A DNA stretch of 49,614 bases from an uncultured Lachnospiraceae bacterium (GCA_946631295.1 CAMOZY010000012.1:1-49614), one strand, 5' to 3'. Positions 25,350 through 34,775 are shown, counted from the first letter of the stretch. The notes: generated by a model from the sequence alone, not told the origin. A program made the numbers and translations.

Positions 25350-26792
25350 ATGCTCATATACGATACCGAAAAAAAGGGCGATAAGCCGATATATGAATAT
25401 ATATATGAGTGCATAAAGAGTGACATTCATTCGGGCGTTCTTAAAAGCGGTGAAAAACTGCCCTCAAGAAGGCAGATGGCACTTGATAACGGTATTGCCG
25501 AGATAACCGTTGCCAATGCCTATTCACAGCTTGTTACGGAAGGGTACATAGAGAGCAGGGAAAAGAGGGGGTATTTTGTTGCCTCCGATATGGACTGTGT
25601 CTGCAGCGGGAGAACCGATTCTGCCAGAGAAAACAGGATCTGTGACCTGCAGTCAGGTCTGTGTGAACCAAACCCGGTCGGAAATGATGAAAAGGTCATC
25701 AATCTGACGGATGCAAGTCTCCCCGAGGAAACATTTCCATTTGATACATGGTCAAGGATCGCCAGGAAGGTATTTAACGAGGACAGGTCTGCCTGTATCA
25801 GGACTCCCGAAGCAAGAGGTCTGCAGGTTTTAAGGCAGGCAATAGCCGGATATCTTGAAAAAGCAAGAGGCTTTTCCGCAGACCCGGATCATATAGTCGT
25901 GGGACCCGGATGTGAATATCTGAGCAATACGCTTCTTCAGCTTATTGGAAGAAACGCAATGGTTGCTGTTGAAGATCCCGGTTATATGTGCATTTGTAAG
26001 GTATATGAGTTCAGCGGGCATAAATGTCTTCATTTACCTGTGGATGAGAACGGACTTATCACGGAAAACCTTGCGGGAAACAATATCAGGATGATACATG
26101 TATCACCTTCACATCATTTCCCTACAGGCTGTGTTATGAGTGCAGCCAGACGTGCTTCACTGGTTTCATGGGCCAGGGAGAGCGGCGCATGGATAGTTGA
26201 GGATGATTATGACTCTGAGTTCAGATTTGAGGGAAAGCCCGTTCCACCGATCAGTGCATCGGATCCCGAAAGAGTCATATATATGAACACATTCACCAGG
26301 ACCCTGTCCCCTTCCCTGAGGGTTGCATATATGGTGCTTCCTGATGAGCTGTATGACGTTTATTCCGAGAGGATGGATTTCGTGTCAGGTACAGTATCCA
26401 CATCCGAACAGCTGACGCTTGCGTCATTTATTTCCGATGGATATTATGAAAGACATCTGAACAGGATGAGGAATTTCTACAGGAAACGAAAAAAAGCCAT
26501 CTTCGAGGAAATGGAAAGCAGCGGTCTTTCCGAATATTTTGACTGTGAAGGCGACGGAAGCGGCATGACATTCATGCTTCGCGGAAAACTTCCGTTTGAT
26601 GATAAGAAATTTATTGCGGGTATCAGGGAGAAGGGACTGTCCCTTAACTCTCTTGATAAATATTGCTGCAAAGAGCGCATATATTCGCCCGTAAGATATG
26701 TTGTAAATTTCGGCTTGTTAACCGAAGAGCAGTTTGCCTATGCTGCTGAAATAATGTGTGATGTGATGAGGAATTGTTTATGTCTAAGTTAA
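25350..26792 (+). CDS. MocR/GabR-type regulator (GntR helix-turn-helix fused to aminotransferase-like domain)
   Basis: 480 residues: winged helix (about 10-80, IYECIKSDIHSGVLKSGEKLPSRRQMALDNGI) and a fold-type I aminotransferase domain (about 120-475). The pyridine-contact motif DDYDSEF is at 285-291. The PLP-binding lysine of the usual T/S-F-S/T-K-T/S-L motif is arginine here (R317, AGG at 26298-26300, in NTFTRTLSPSLR), so normal Schiff-base formation is not expected. It is divergent from pdxY and overlaps the RND transporter by 13 bases. Either may be a target. GntR and aminotransferase assignments are firm; ligand and targets are unknown. Confidence 0.9.
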   Translation: MLIYDTEKKGDKPIYEYIYECIKSDIHSGVLKSGEKLPSRRQMALDNGIAEITVANAYSQLVTEGYIESREKRGYFVASDMDCVCSGRTDSARENRICDLQSGLCEPNPVGNDEKVINLTDASLPEETFPFDTWSRIARKVFNEDRSACIRTPEARGLQVLRQAIAGYLEKARGFSADPDHIVVGPGCEYLSNTLLQLIGRNAMVAVEDPGYMCICKVYEFSGHKCLHLPVDENGLITENLAGNNIRMIHVSPSHHFPTGCVMSAARRASLVSWARESGAWIVEDDYDSEFRFEGKPVPPISASDPERVIYMNTFTRTLSPSLRVAYMVLPDELYDVYSERMDFVSGTVSTSEQLTLASFISDGYYERHLNRMRNFYRKRKKAIFEEMESSGLSEYFDCEGDGSGMTFMLRGKLPFDDKKFIAGIREKGLSLNSLDKYCCKERIYSPVRYVVNFGLLTEEQFAYAAEIMCDVMRNCLCLS

Positions 26793-29700
26793 GTGTAAAA
26801 AAGCCTTTTACCGTACTGGTCATGATAATCATCATGATCGTTCTTGGTACGGTCAGTATCATAAGGATGCAGCTGGACCTGCTTCCACATATCTCTCTTC
26901 CTTATATTCTCGTTATCACCACATATCCGGGTGAATCGCCTGAGTCCGTCGAGGAGACCATTTCCAAGCCTCTTGAGCAGGCACTTGGAACTATTTCGGG
27001 TGTTAAGAATGTATATTCGATGAGCTATGAGAATTACGGAATCGTGGAGCTTGAATTCAACAGCGGTACCGATCTTGATTCCATCATGGTCAAGGTTTAT
27101 ACGCAGATAGATACGGTAAGGGCGGGATGGCCAGATGAAGTGGGAATTCCTTCAATAATGGAACTTTCCACGGATATGCTTGCAAACCAGTATCTCGCCG
27201 TTTCCTATGAGGGAATGGATATCAGGGAATTATCCAGGTTCACTGAGGAAACCATCATTCCTTCTTTTGAAAGACTTGACGGTGTGGCGAGCGTAAGCCC
27301 GAGCGGACTGATCGAAAAGACCGTTGAGATAAGTCTTGATCAGGACAAGGTCGATGACCTTAACGAGAAGATCTATGCATATGCAGAAGAAAAGCTTGAT
27401 GATGCGCTTGCAGATATCATGGAAAACCAGGCCGATCTTGATGATGCAAGGGATCAGCTCATTGAGTCACAGCAAGATCTGAATCAGTCACAGATAGACT
27501 TAAACGAGAACCTTCAGGAGCTTGCTGATGCATATGCCGATCTTATCCAGGCTCAGTACGATCTCGTGGATTCCATCGATGAGATAGATGATGCAAGACG
27601 TGAACTCGATGATAAAAAGAATGAACTTGAAAGTGCCAAGAATGAGGCATTCAGCGGTATCGTACAGGCACAGGAAGGTCTTGATAAACTGGCTGAACTC
27701 CAGTCGCAGTATGATACTCTCAAAGGTCAATATGACGCACTGAGTGCGCAGTGTGGTGAAATGGCTGCTGCGATTACTGAAGCGGGCGGAGATCCCACGA
27801 CTAACGAGACATATATGACCATGCAGGGACAGCTTCAGATGATGGCCGCTGGTCTGTCACAGCTCGAAGCCGGAATGAAAATGATAAGCGACGGTCTTGC
27901 CGCTGCGGGAATCACTTCCTATGCGGATCTCGACAGGATGAAACTGGAACTTGCGACTCAGTTCGGAGCGGCAAGTGCACAGCTCTCAATTGCCCAGCAG
28001 CAGCTTGAATCTGCAAGAGATCAGGCTGAAGGCGGACAGGATCAGATCAATGATGCATATGAGCAGATCATGGACGGATATGATCAGATCCAGAACGGCC
28101 AGGAGCAGATCAACGAAGGCCAGCAGCAGATCAATGACGGATGGCAGTCATATTATGATGCCGTAGAGCAGTTCAATGACGGACTTGCTCAGTTTGAGAT
28201 TCAGAGACAGGAAGCCCTGAAGAAAGCCAACTCCAACGAACTTCTCACTCTCCAGACTCTGTCACAGCTTATCTATGCACAGAATTTTGACATGCCTGTC
28301 GGTTATATCGATGACAAGGATGATAATTCATGGCTTCTTAAGATAGGTAATGAATTTGATTCTGTTGAAGAAATGGAGAATACTCCGCTCGTGGTCATCG
28401 ACGGAGTGGGAACCGTTCTTCTCAAGGACGTTGCCAACATAACCATAATAGATAACTCATCCACCACCTTCACAAAGCTCGGACTCAACGACGGCGTTAT
28501 CCTCAGTGTATTCAAGAGCAGTGAGGCAGGTGCTAATGATGTAGCCAATACATGTATCGATGAACTGAACAGACTCGAGGAAAAGTATCCGGGACTTGAC
28601 ATCACTGTCATAATGGACCAGGGTGCATACATCGAGATGATCCTTTCGGTTGTTGTACAGAACATGCTCATCGGTGCGGGTCTTGCCATTCTTATCCTTG
28701 CAATATTCCTCAAGGATGTTCTTCCCACTCTTGTTGTTGCAATCAGCATTCCTCTCAGCGTGCTCACCGCACTTATCGCGATGTATTTCAGCGGAGTGTC
28801 CATCAATATGATGAGCCTCTTCGGAATGAGCCTTGGTATAGGTATGCTCGTTGATAACTCAATAGTTGTAATGGAGAACATTTACAGACTGAGAGGGCGT
28901 GGCATAGAGGCACCGCGAGCTTCGGTACAGGGTGCAAGACAGGTGTTCGGCGCGGTAACTGCATCAACCCTTACCACTATCTGCGTATTTTTCCCGATGG
29001 TATATACAGAGGGACTTATCAGGGAACTGATGATGCCTCTAGCTCTGACCATCATCTATACGCTGCTTTCATCACTCCTTATCTCAATGACTGTAGTTCC
29101 TGCGGCATGCTCAACACTTCTCAGGAAAACAAAACCTAAGGATCACAAGTTCTTCGATAAGATCCTTGATGTATATGGAAAGCTTCTGGGATTCTGCCTC
29201 AAGGTTAAGATCGTTCCTCTGGGACTTGCGATCGGACTTCTTGTGTTCAGTATCATGATCGCACTTCAGTCCGGTATCGTTATGATACCCGACGCTGTAT
29301 CTCCCCAGATACAGGGAAATGTATCACTTGATGAGAACCTTACCCGTGAAGAAAGCTATGCGAAGATGGGATCTCTTATAGAGAAACTGAACGCGGTAGA
29401 GGGTGTCGAATCTGTATGCGTCATGAGCGGAAACTCCGATATGGCACTTCTTGTTGGCGCATCAAGTGATGGATACAGCAGCTATTCACTGATGATCCTC
29501 TGTGAAAATGATGAGGCCGGCGCTGCTGAGGTCAACCGGATAACGGATCGTATGTATGAGATTGCTGCGGAAGAGGGACTTCAGGATACATTCAGTATCA
29601 CATCCGGAATGGATGCAATGGATCAGATGCTCGGAAGCGGTATGTCTATCTCAATATTCGGTGATGATATTAATGAACTGAACAGGATAAGCGGAGATAT

Positions 29701-30979
29701 CATGGATATCATCGCAACTGTTCCCGGATATACAGATATATCCAACGGTAATGAAGATGCCAAGCAGATCCTTCATATGTACATTGACAGGGATGCTGCG
29801 ATAAATGACGGACTTACGGTTGCTCAGATCTATCAGGCAATATACGGCAAGCTGACAACATCAACAGTTGTTACGAGTGTAAAGCTTGCGGGAGAGACTC
29901 TTGATGTTGAGATAGTTACGGGACTTGATCCGATCAATGTACAGAATATCATGGACTATACATTTACCATCGATGATGAGGATGAAGACGGCAATGCGGT
30001 AACCCGCGATGAAGCGCTCAGCGAATATGCCACGATCGTTACCGAGGACGGACAGAATTCCATCAACAGACTGAACAGTTCATACTATATAGATGTCACT
30101 GCAGGTGTTGAAGACGGATATAACAATGCACTTCTTTCAAGAGAACTTGTTCCGAAACTTGAGAGTTATACTCTTCCCAGCGGATATACCATGGATATCG
30201 GAGGCGAGACCGAGACAACGAATCAGATGATCCAGCAGATGGCACTTGTTCTTCTGCTCGGACTCGTACTGGTCTATCTCATAATGGTGGCGCAGTTCCA
30301 GAGCCTTCTGTCTCCTTTCATAATCCTGTTTACCGTTCCCCTTGCATTTACGGGCGGTTTCCTCGGACTCAGGATAACGAATGAACCCATCTCGATGATG
30401 TGTCTGATGGGACTGATGGTCCTCATGGGTACCGTCGTTAATAACGGTATCGTGTATGTTGACTATACCAACCAGCTCAGAAAGGGCGGCCTGGAAAGAC
30501 ATGATGCACTTATCGCTGCAGGCAAGACGAGGATGCGTCCCATACTGATGACTGCGATGACCACAATCCTTGCAGAGTGCAGCCTTTGTATCGGTGATTC
30601 CCTTTCATCCCAGCTCGGAAAGGGCATGGGCATAGTCATCATAGGCGGTCTTGCTTATGCTACGCTTATGACGCTGTTTATAGTTCCCGTGATTTATGAT
30701 ATCCTATTCAAGAAGCGCCCGATCGACATCGACACAGGTTCCGAAAGTCTTGACGATATCCCCGATGATGCAGCAGATTATCTGAGGGAGAAGCGTCTTA
30801 AGGAAGGCGGAATAAGTGAAGAGATGTCAGTGCAGGCAGATGAGGCAGGAAGCGTGAATTATGAGGAAGCTCCTGTCGTGATACAGGAGGGTAATCTTGA
30901 GCAGGCTTCTGATATTGAACGGAACATTAATGGATCCGAAGTCACAGATGGAGGGCAGAGCGGATCTGATCCTCAGTGA
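26780..30979 (+). CDS. RND-superfamily transporter with large coiled-coil insert
   Basis: 1399 residues from ATG 26780 (GAGGA upstream; a TTG at 26774 is the alternative). First membrane helix about 10-30, porter region, then a glutamine/aspartate-rich helical insert (about 190-487) with QINEG/QINDG-type heptads. The rest of the porter domain, membrane helices 2-6 (from about 615), the second half with its own porter domain and helices follow. Family motifs GMSLGIGMLVDNSIVVMENI and GLMVLMGTVVNNGIVYVDY mark helices 4 and 10. Ordinary HAE1/SwrC-like pumps are about 1050 residues. The acidic C-terminal tail (about 1310-1399) overlaps pyrC. No membrane fusion protein or outer membrane factor is adjacent. 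Substrate unknown. Confidence 0.88.
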   Translation: MSKLSVKKPFTVLVMIIIMIVLGTVSIIRMQLDLLPHISLPYILVITTYPGESPESVEETISKPLEQALGTISGVKNVYSMSYENYGIVELEFNSGTDLDSIMVKVYTQIDTVRAGWPDEVGIPSIMELSTDMLANQYLAVSYEGMDIRELSRFTEETIIPSFERLDGVASVSPSGLIEKTVEISLDQDKVDDLNEKIYAYAEEKLDDALADIMENQADLDDARDQLIESQQDLNQSQIDLNENLQELADAYADLIQAQYDLVDSIDEIDDARRELDDKKNELESAKNEAFSGIVQAQEGLDKLAELQSQYDTLKGQYDALSAQCGEMAAAITEAGGDPTTNETYMTMQGQLQMMAAGLSQLEAGMKMISDGLAAAGITSYADLDRMKLELATQFGAASAQLSIAQQQLESARDQAEGGQDQINDAYEQIMDGYDQIQNGQEQINEGQQQINDGWQSYYDAVEQFNDGLAQFEIQRQEALKKANSNELLTLQTLSQLIYAQNFDMPVGYIDDKDDNSWLLKIGNEFDSVEEMENTPLVVIDGVGTVLLKDVANITIIDNSSTTFTKLGLNDGVILSVFKSSEAGANDVANTCIDELNRLEEKYPGLDITVIMDQGAYIEMILSVVVQNMLIGAGLAILILAIFLKDVLPTLVVAISIPLSVLTALIAMYFSGVSINMMSLFGMSLGIGMLVDNSIVVMENIYRLRGRGIEAPRASVQGARQVFGAVTASTLTTICVFFPMVYTEGLIRELMMPLALTIIYTLLSSLLISMTVVPAACSTLLRKTKPKDHKFFDKILDVYGKLLGFCLKVKIVPLGLAIGLLVFSIMIALQSGIVMIPDAVSPQIQGNVSLDENLTREESYAKMGSLIEKLNAVEGVESVCVMSGNSDMALLVGASSDGYSSYSLMILCENDEAGAAEVNRITDRMYEIAAEEGLQDTFSITSGMDAMDQMLGSGMSISIFGDDINELNRISGDIMDIIATVPGYTDISNGNEDAKQILHMYIDRDAAINDGLTVAQIYQAIYGKLTTSTVVTSVKLAGETLDVEIVTGLDPINVQNIMDYTFTIDDEDEDGNAVTRDEALSEYATIVTEDGQNSINRLNSSYYIDVTAGVEDGYNNALLSRELVPKLESYTLPSGYTMDIGGETETTNQMIQQMALVLLLGLVLVYLIMVAQFQSLLSPFIILFTVPLAFTGGFLGLRITNEPISMMCLMGLMVLMGTVVNNGIVYVDYTNQLRKGGLERHDALIAAGKTRMRPILMTAMTTILAECSLCIGDSLSSQLGKGMGIVIIGGLAYATLMTLFIVPVIYDILFKKRPIDIDTGSESLDDIPDDAADYLREKRLKEGGISEEMSVQADEAGSVNYEEAPVVIQEGNLEQASDIERNINGSEVTDGGQSGSDPQ

Positions 30980-32180
30980 CGGCAGGGTTGAGAAGATATT
31001 GCCGGGCGGCGGAGCACTTCCGCAGCCCGGAGATGAGGTTATAGATGCTGCGGGTCTCATAGTTGCACCCGGACTTGTCGATGTGCATGTCCACTTCAGG
31101 GATCCCGGTTTTACCGAAAAAGAGGACATCCTCACAGGCGCTGCAGCTGCTGCGAAGGGAGGATATACCTCGGTCGTCATGATGGGAAATACGGACCCGA
31201 GATGCGACAATCCGGAGACTCTCGAATATATGCAGAAGAAAGCCTCCGAAACTCCCATACATATCTATGTGACATGCAATGCAACCCTTGGAATGAAGGG
31301 CGAGGAGATCTCCGATATTGCACGTCTCTGTAAAGCCGGAGCGGTAGGTGTTACCGATGACGGTCTTCCCATAATCGATCATGGGATTTTAACACAGGTA
31401 TTTTTAAAAGCGGCTCAGTGCGGTGTGCCGGTGAGTCTTCATGAAGAGGATCCTTCCCTTATATCGGAAAACGGTGTAAACCGCGGCAAGGCATCCGAAT
31501 ATTACGGAATAGGCGGATCTCCCTCCGAGGCTGAAAGCTCCCTGATCAAAAGAGATCTTCAGATAGCGGAGGGTACAGGTGTATGTGTTGATATACAGCA
31601 TATTTCCACGGCTGAGGGCGTTGAGGCTGTAAGGGCTGCAAAGGCAAAGGGCCTAAATGTACATGCCGAGGCAACACCTCATCATTTCACACTCACGGAA
31701 GATGCTGTCATCAATCATGGTACCAATGCCAAGATGAATCCTCCTCTCAGGACCGAGGCCGACAGACAGGCTGTGATCAGGGGACTTCAGGACGGAACCA
31801 TCGATATGATTGCTACGGATCATGCACCTCATACCGGTGAGGAAAAGTCGAGACCAATTACAAAAGCGCCGAGCGGCATAATAGGACTTGAGACGGCTCT
31901 CGGACTTGGTATCACGGAACTTGTGGGCAAGGGTTATATCAGTATGATGGATCTGATAAGACTTATGACCTACGGTCCTTCTCAGGTTTATCGTCTTGAT
32001 GCGGGATATATTGCAGAAGGCGGACCTGCCGATATTGTACTGATAGATCCTGATGCCGAATGGATAGTCGAAGATAAATTTGCGTCAAAAGCTCACAATA
32101 CTCCATTCATAGGATGGAAATTAAAGGGTCTGAATAAAATGACGATCGTGTCAGGCAAAGTTGTTTATAAGGCTGAATGA
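30897..32180 (+). CDS. pyrC: Dihydroorotase
   Basis: Third step of pyrimidine synthesis: carbamoyl-aspartate to dihydroorotate. 427-residue zinc amidohydrolase with HVHFRDPG (64-71), EDPSLI, HIST.EGVEAVR, and DHAPHT late. The start is TTG 30897 with AGGAGG (30885-30890) 6 bases upstream; the next in-frame ATG (codon 12) would cut off the conserved first strand. It therefore begins 83 bases inside the RND gene. Followed by pyrK and pyrD. Confidence 0.93.
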   Translation: MSRLLILNGTLMDPKSQMEGRADLILSDGRVEKILPGGGALPQPGDEVIDAAGLIVAPGLVDVHVHFRDPGFTEKEDILTGAAAAAKGGYTSVVMMGNTDPRCDNPETLEYMQKKASETPIHIYVTCNATLGMKGEEISDIARLCKAGAVGVTDDGLPIIDHGILTQVFLKAAQCGVPVSLHEEDPSLISENGVNRGKASEYYGIGGSPSEAESSLIKRDLQIAEGTGVCVDIQHISTAEGVEAVRAAKAKGLNVHAEATPHHFTLTEDAVINHGTNAKMNPPLRTEADRQAVIRGLQDGTIDMIATDHAPHTGEEKSRPITKAPSGIIGLETALGLGITELVGKGYISMMDLIRLMTYGPSQVYRLDAGYIAEGGPADIVLIDPDAEWIVEDKFASKAHNTPFIGWKLKGLNKMTIVSGKVVYKAE

Positions 32181-32216
32181 AACAGCACAGATTCCTGACA
32201 TATTACGGAGAAGAAA

Positions 32217-33008
32217 ATGAAAGCAAAAGTAACAGGTAAAGTAATATCCCAGAGCTGTATCGCACCCGGAATATACGATCTTAAGATTGAAACTTCGCTT
32301 GCCGGCGATGCACATGCGGGGCAGTTCGTCGGTGTTTTTACGAAGGATGCATCGGCACTTCTTCCAAGACCCATAAGCATCTGCGGTGTATCGGATGATA
32401 AAAAGAGCATAAGACTTGTTTACCGCGTTGCCGGTAAGGGTACGGATGGGTTTTCGAAGCTTGATGAAGGAGATGAAGTGTCCCTCCTCGGAGTTCTGGG
32501 CAACGGATACGATATAGAGAAACTGTCATCTGCAGGAAACGGTTCAGGTTCGAAGGTGCTTCTTCTGGGTGGCGGTATCGGAATCCCTCCTATGCTGGAA
32601 CTGGCAAAGGAATTACATGCAGCAGGCGTAAGTGTATCTTCAGTTATGGGATACAGGGATGAGAGAACGTTCCTTCTTGATGAGTTCACAGCCTTTTCCG
32701 ACACATATGTCGCAACTGAGGACGGAAGCCTTGGAACGAAGGGAAATGTCCTTGACGCGGTCAGGGAAAACGGTATTGAATTCGATGCCATCTGTGCATG
32801 CGGTCCCTTGCCGATGCTCAGAGCGATAAAAGAGTTTGCCGGAGAAAAAAAAGCATATATCTCGCTCGAGGAGAGAATGGCATGCGGAGTAGGTGCATGT
32901 CTCGGATGTGTTGTTAAGACTAAAGAAGTGGATCATCATTCACATGTAAATAATGCAAGGATCTGCACGGACGGACCCGTATTTGAAGCATCGGAGGTGG
33001 AGATATGA
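32217..33008 (+). CDS. pyrK: Dihydroorotate dehydrogenase electron-transfer subunit
   Basis: 263-residue iron-sulfur flavoprotein that lets PyrD use NAD+. FAD-binding RPISI (51-55), the nucleotide motif LLLGGGIGIPP (116-125), and a 2Fe-2S cluster from C223, C228, C231 and C250 (MACGVGACLGC...ICTDGP). GGAG precedes ATG. Its stop overlaps the pyrD start. Confidence 0.95.
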   Translation: MKAKVTGKVISQSCIAPGIYDLKIETSLAGDAHAGQFVGVFTKDASALLPRPISICGVSDDKKSIRLVYRVAGKGTDGFSKLDEGDEVSLLGVLGNGYDIEKLSSAGNGSGSKVLLLGGGIGIPPMLELAKELHAAGVSVSSVMGYRDERTFLLDEFTAFSDTYVATEDGSLGTKGNVLDAVRENGIEFDAICACGPLPMLRAIKEFAGEKKAYISLEERMACGVGACLGCVVKTKEVDHHSHVNNARICTDGPVFEASEVEI

Positions 33009-33910
33009 TGAAAACGGAAGTTACCATAGCCGGTGTTACATTTAAGAATCCTGTAATGGAGGGTTCGGGAACCTTCGGATCCGGCATGGAATATTCGGAA
33101 TTTGTTGATCTTAATAAGCTCGGAGCAGTCGTTACCAAGGGCGTTGCAAATGTTCCCTGGCCCGGTAACCCCACTCCCAGAGTATGTGAAGTATATGGCG
33201 GAATGCTCAATGCCATAGGACTTCAGAATCCGGGCATTGAGGTATTCTGCGAAAGAGATCTGCCTTTCCTTTCAAAATATGACACGAAGGTCATAGTCAA
33301 TGTCTGCGGAAGATCTGTTGAGGACTATGTAGAGGTAGCAGAAAGGCTTTCTGACGAAGACAGGGTTGATATGCTTGAGATCAACGTATCATGTCCCAAT
33401 GTAAAAGAAGGCGCGATCGCATTCGGAACAGACAGAAACTGCCTTGAAAATATAACAAGTCAGATCAAGGCTCATACAAAAAAGCCTGTGATCATGAAGC
33501 TCACACCCAATGTCACCAATATCGCCGAGATGGCAATGGCTGCCGAAAGCGGTGGGGCAGATGCCATATCTCTTATCAATACCATTACCGGTATGAAGAT
33601 TGATATCGAGAGAAGAAGATTTGCTCTTGCCAATAAGACCGGCGGAATGAGCGGTCCTGCGATCAAGCCCGTGGCCGTAAGGATGGTATATCAGGCATCT
33701 CACGCAGTTAAGATCCCTGTTATAGGAATGGGCGGTATTGCAACAGGCGACGATGCTATAGAATTCATGATGGCAGGCGCTACAGCAGTCAGTGTCGGCA
33801 TGATGAATTTCGTAAATCCCTATGCCACCATCGAGTGCGTAAAGGGCATCGAAGATTACATGACGCGCCATGGTATCGAAGATATCAATGAAATAATCGG
33901 CTGCGTATAG
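33005..33910 (+). CDS. pyrD: Dihydroorotate dehydrogenase, NAD-dependent catalytic subunit (PyrDB)
   Basis: 301-residue FMN barrel of class 1B: dihydroorotate to orotate. Catalytic cysteine C130 in INVSCPNVKEG, typical of the type that pairs with PyrK. NTITGMKID and GMGGIATGDDAIEFMMAGA are FMN/phosphate motifs. ATG 33005 overlaps the pyrK stop; ATG 33008 is an equal alternative. pyrE is not in this window downstream. Confidence 0.95.
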   Translation: MMKTEVTIAGVTFKNPVMEGSGTFGSGMEYSEFVDLNKLGAVVTKGVANVPWPGNPTPRVCEVYGGMLNAIGLQNPGIEVFCERDLPFLSKYDTKVIVNVCGRSVEDYVEVAERLSDEDRVDMLEINVSCPNVKEGAIAFGTDRNCLENITSQIKAHTKKPVIMKLTPNVTNIAEMAMAAESGGADAISLINTITGMKIDIERRRFALANKTGGMSGPAIKPVAVRMVYQASHAVKIPVIGMGGIATGDDAIEFMMAGATAVSVGMMNFVNPYATIECVKGIEDYMTRHGIEDINEIIGCV

Positions 33911-33966
33911 GTAAAAATGCCAATTGATAAAAAGCTTCTGCGGATGATAGAATTTTCTTAAGTAAC

Positions 33967-33994
33967 TTAATTACTATGACGAACAGGTCGATAT
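33967..33994 (+). promoter_or_regulatory. Sigma-28 (SigD/FliA)-like promoter of the 34084 gene
   Basis: TTAAT (33967-33971), 16 bases, then TCGATAT (33988-33994). SigD consensus in Bacillus is TAAA-N14-16-CCGATAT, so one mismatch in each box with correct spacing. The start is expected near 34001. Confidence 0.55.
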
Positions 33995-34004
33995 AGTAAT
34001 TGTA

Positions 34005-34016
34005 ATCATGGATGAT
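34005..34016 (+). promoter_or_regulatory. Possible CsrA-binding hairpin near the 5' end of the 34084 transcript
   Basis: ATCA-TGGA-TGAT forms a 4-bp stem with GGA in the loop (A-N-GGA), within about 15 bases of the predicted start. The core CATGGATG is identical to the second hairpin of the flgL leader at 44792. Confidence 0.4.
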
Positions 34017-34083
34017 ATGTGCTCCACAGGTGCAGATGCCGGATGATCGGCAGATACGCTGAAAGAGCGAAAGGAGAGAGTTT

Positions 34084-34698
34084 ATGAATGTAAACGGAGT
34101 TACATCCTCTCAGGCAGCCGGTGCGTACGCGGCTTATACATCCCAGGTAAAGGCAAACGAAGCCGAAGTAAGCACCACCGGTAAGAATGAAGAGGCGGCA
34201 GCAGTTTACGAGCCTTCGGGACAGACTGCTGAGACAGTTAAGACTTACAAACCCGATACCGCTTTAGTTGATAAACTTAAGGCTGAAGCTGATGCCAGAA
34301 CAGAGAGCCTCCGCAATCTCGTGGAGAAGCTTCTGGGCCAGCAGGCCACTAAGTATGGAGAGGCTACCGATATCTGGTCATTCCTTAAGGATGGCGAGTA
34401 TGAGGTTGATCCCGAGACAAAGGCACAGGCACAGGCTGACATAGCCGAAGACGGATATTGGGGAGTCGAAAAGACCAGTGACCGTATTTTACAGTTTGCA
34501 ACAGCCCTCACAGGCGGAGATCCTGACAAGCTTGATATGATGATCGATGCATTCAAGAAGGGTTATGCGCAGGCTGAAGAGACCTGGGGAGGCGAACTTC
34601 CCGAGATCTCAAAGAAGACTTACGACGCAGTACTTGAGAAGTTTGACAAGCTCAAGAACGGCGAGACGGATCCTTCACAGTACCTCGCACAGCAGTAA
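34084..34698 (+). CDS. Unknown conserved-looking protein, probably motility co-regulated
   Basis: 204 residues, no signal peptide and no membrane segment. Ala/Thr/Glu-rich disordered N-terminus (1-55), then helical segments (60-90, LVDKLKAEADARTESLRNLVEKLLGQQ) and a compact C-terminal region (110-190) with ..SDRILQFATALTGGDPDKLDMMIDAFKKGYAQAEETWGGELPEISKKTYDAVLEKFD. I have seen similar 'GGDP...AF..G...AE..WGG.LP.IS..TYDAV...F' ends in clostridial proteins of unknown role but cannot name a function. A sigma-28-like promoter, CsrA-like hairpin and AAGGAG support real expression with motility genes. It could be a flagellum-associated export substrate or cytosolic partner. Confidence 0.75.
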   Translation: MNVNGVTSSQAAGAYAAYTSQVKANEAEVSTTGKNEEAAAVYEPSGQTAETVKTYKPDTALVDKLKAEADARTESLRNLVEKLLGQQATKYGEATDIWSFLKDGEYEVDPETKAQAQADIAEDGYWGVEKTSDRILQFATALTGGDPDKLDMMIDAFKKGYAQAEETWGGELPEISKKTYDAVLEKFDKLKNGETDPSQYLAQQ

Positions 34699-34722
34699 AA
34701 CATCATCCATGAATACAAAGAT

Positions 34723-34757
34723 AAATGTCCTCCTCGTAAGCGGGGAGGACATTTTTG
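34723..34757 (+). terminator. Rho-independent terminator after the 34084 gene
   Basis: AAATGTCCTCC (34723-34733) pairs with GGAGGACATTT (34744-34754), followed by TT and a G-run. Confidence 0.8.
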
Positions 34758-34775
34758 GGATAAGGGGTTTTATTT

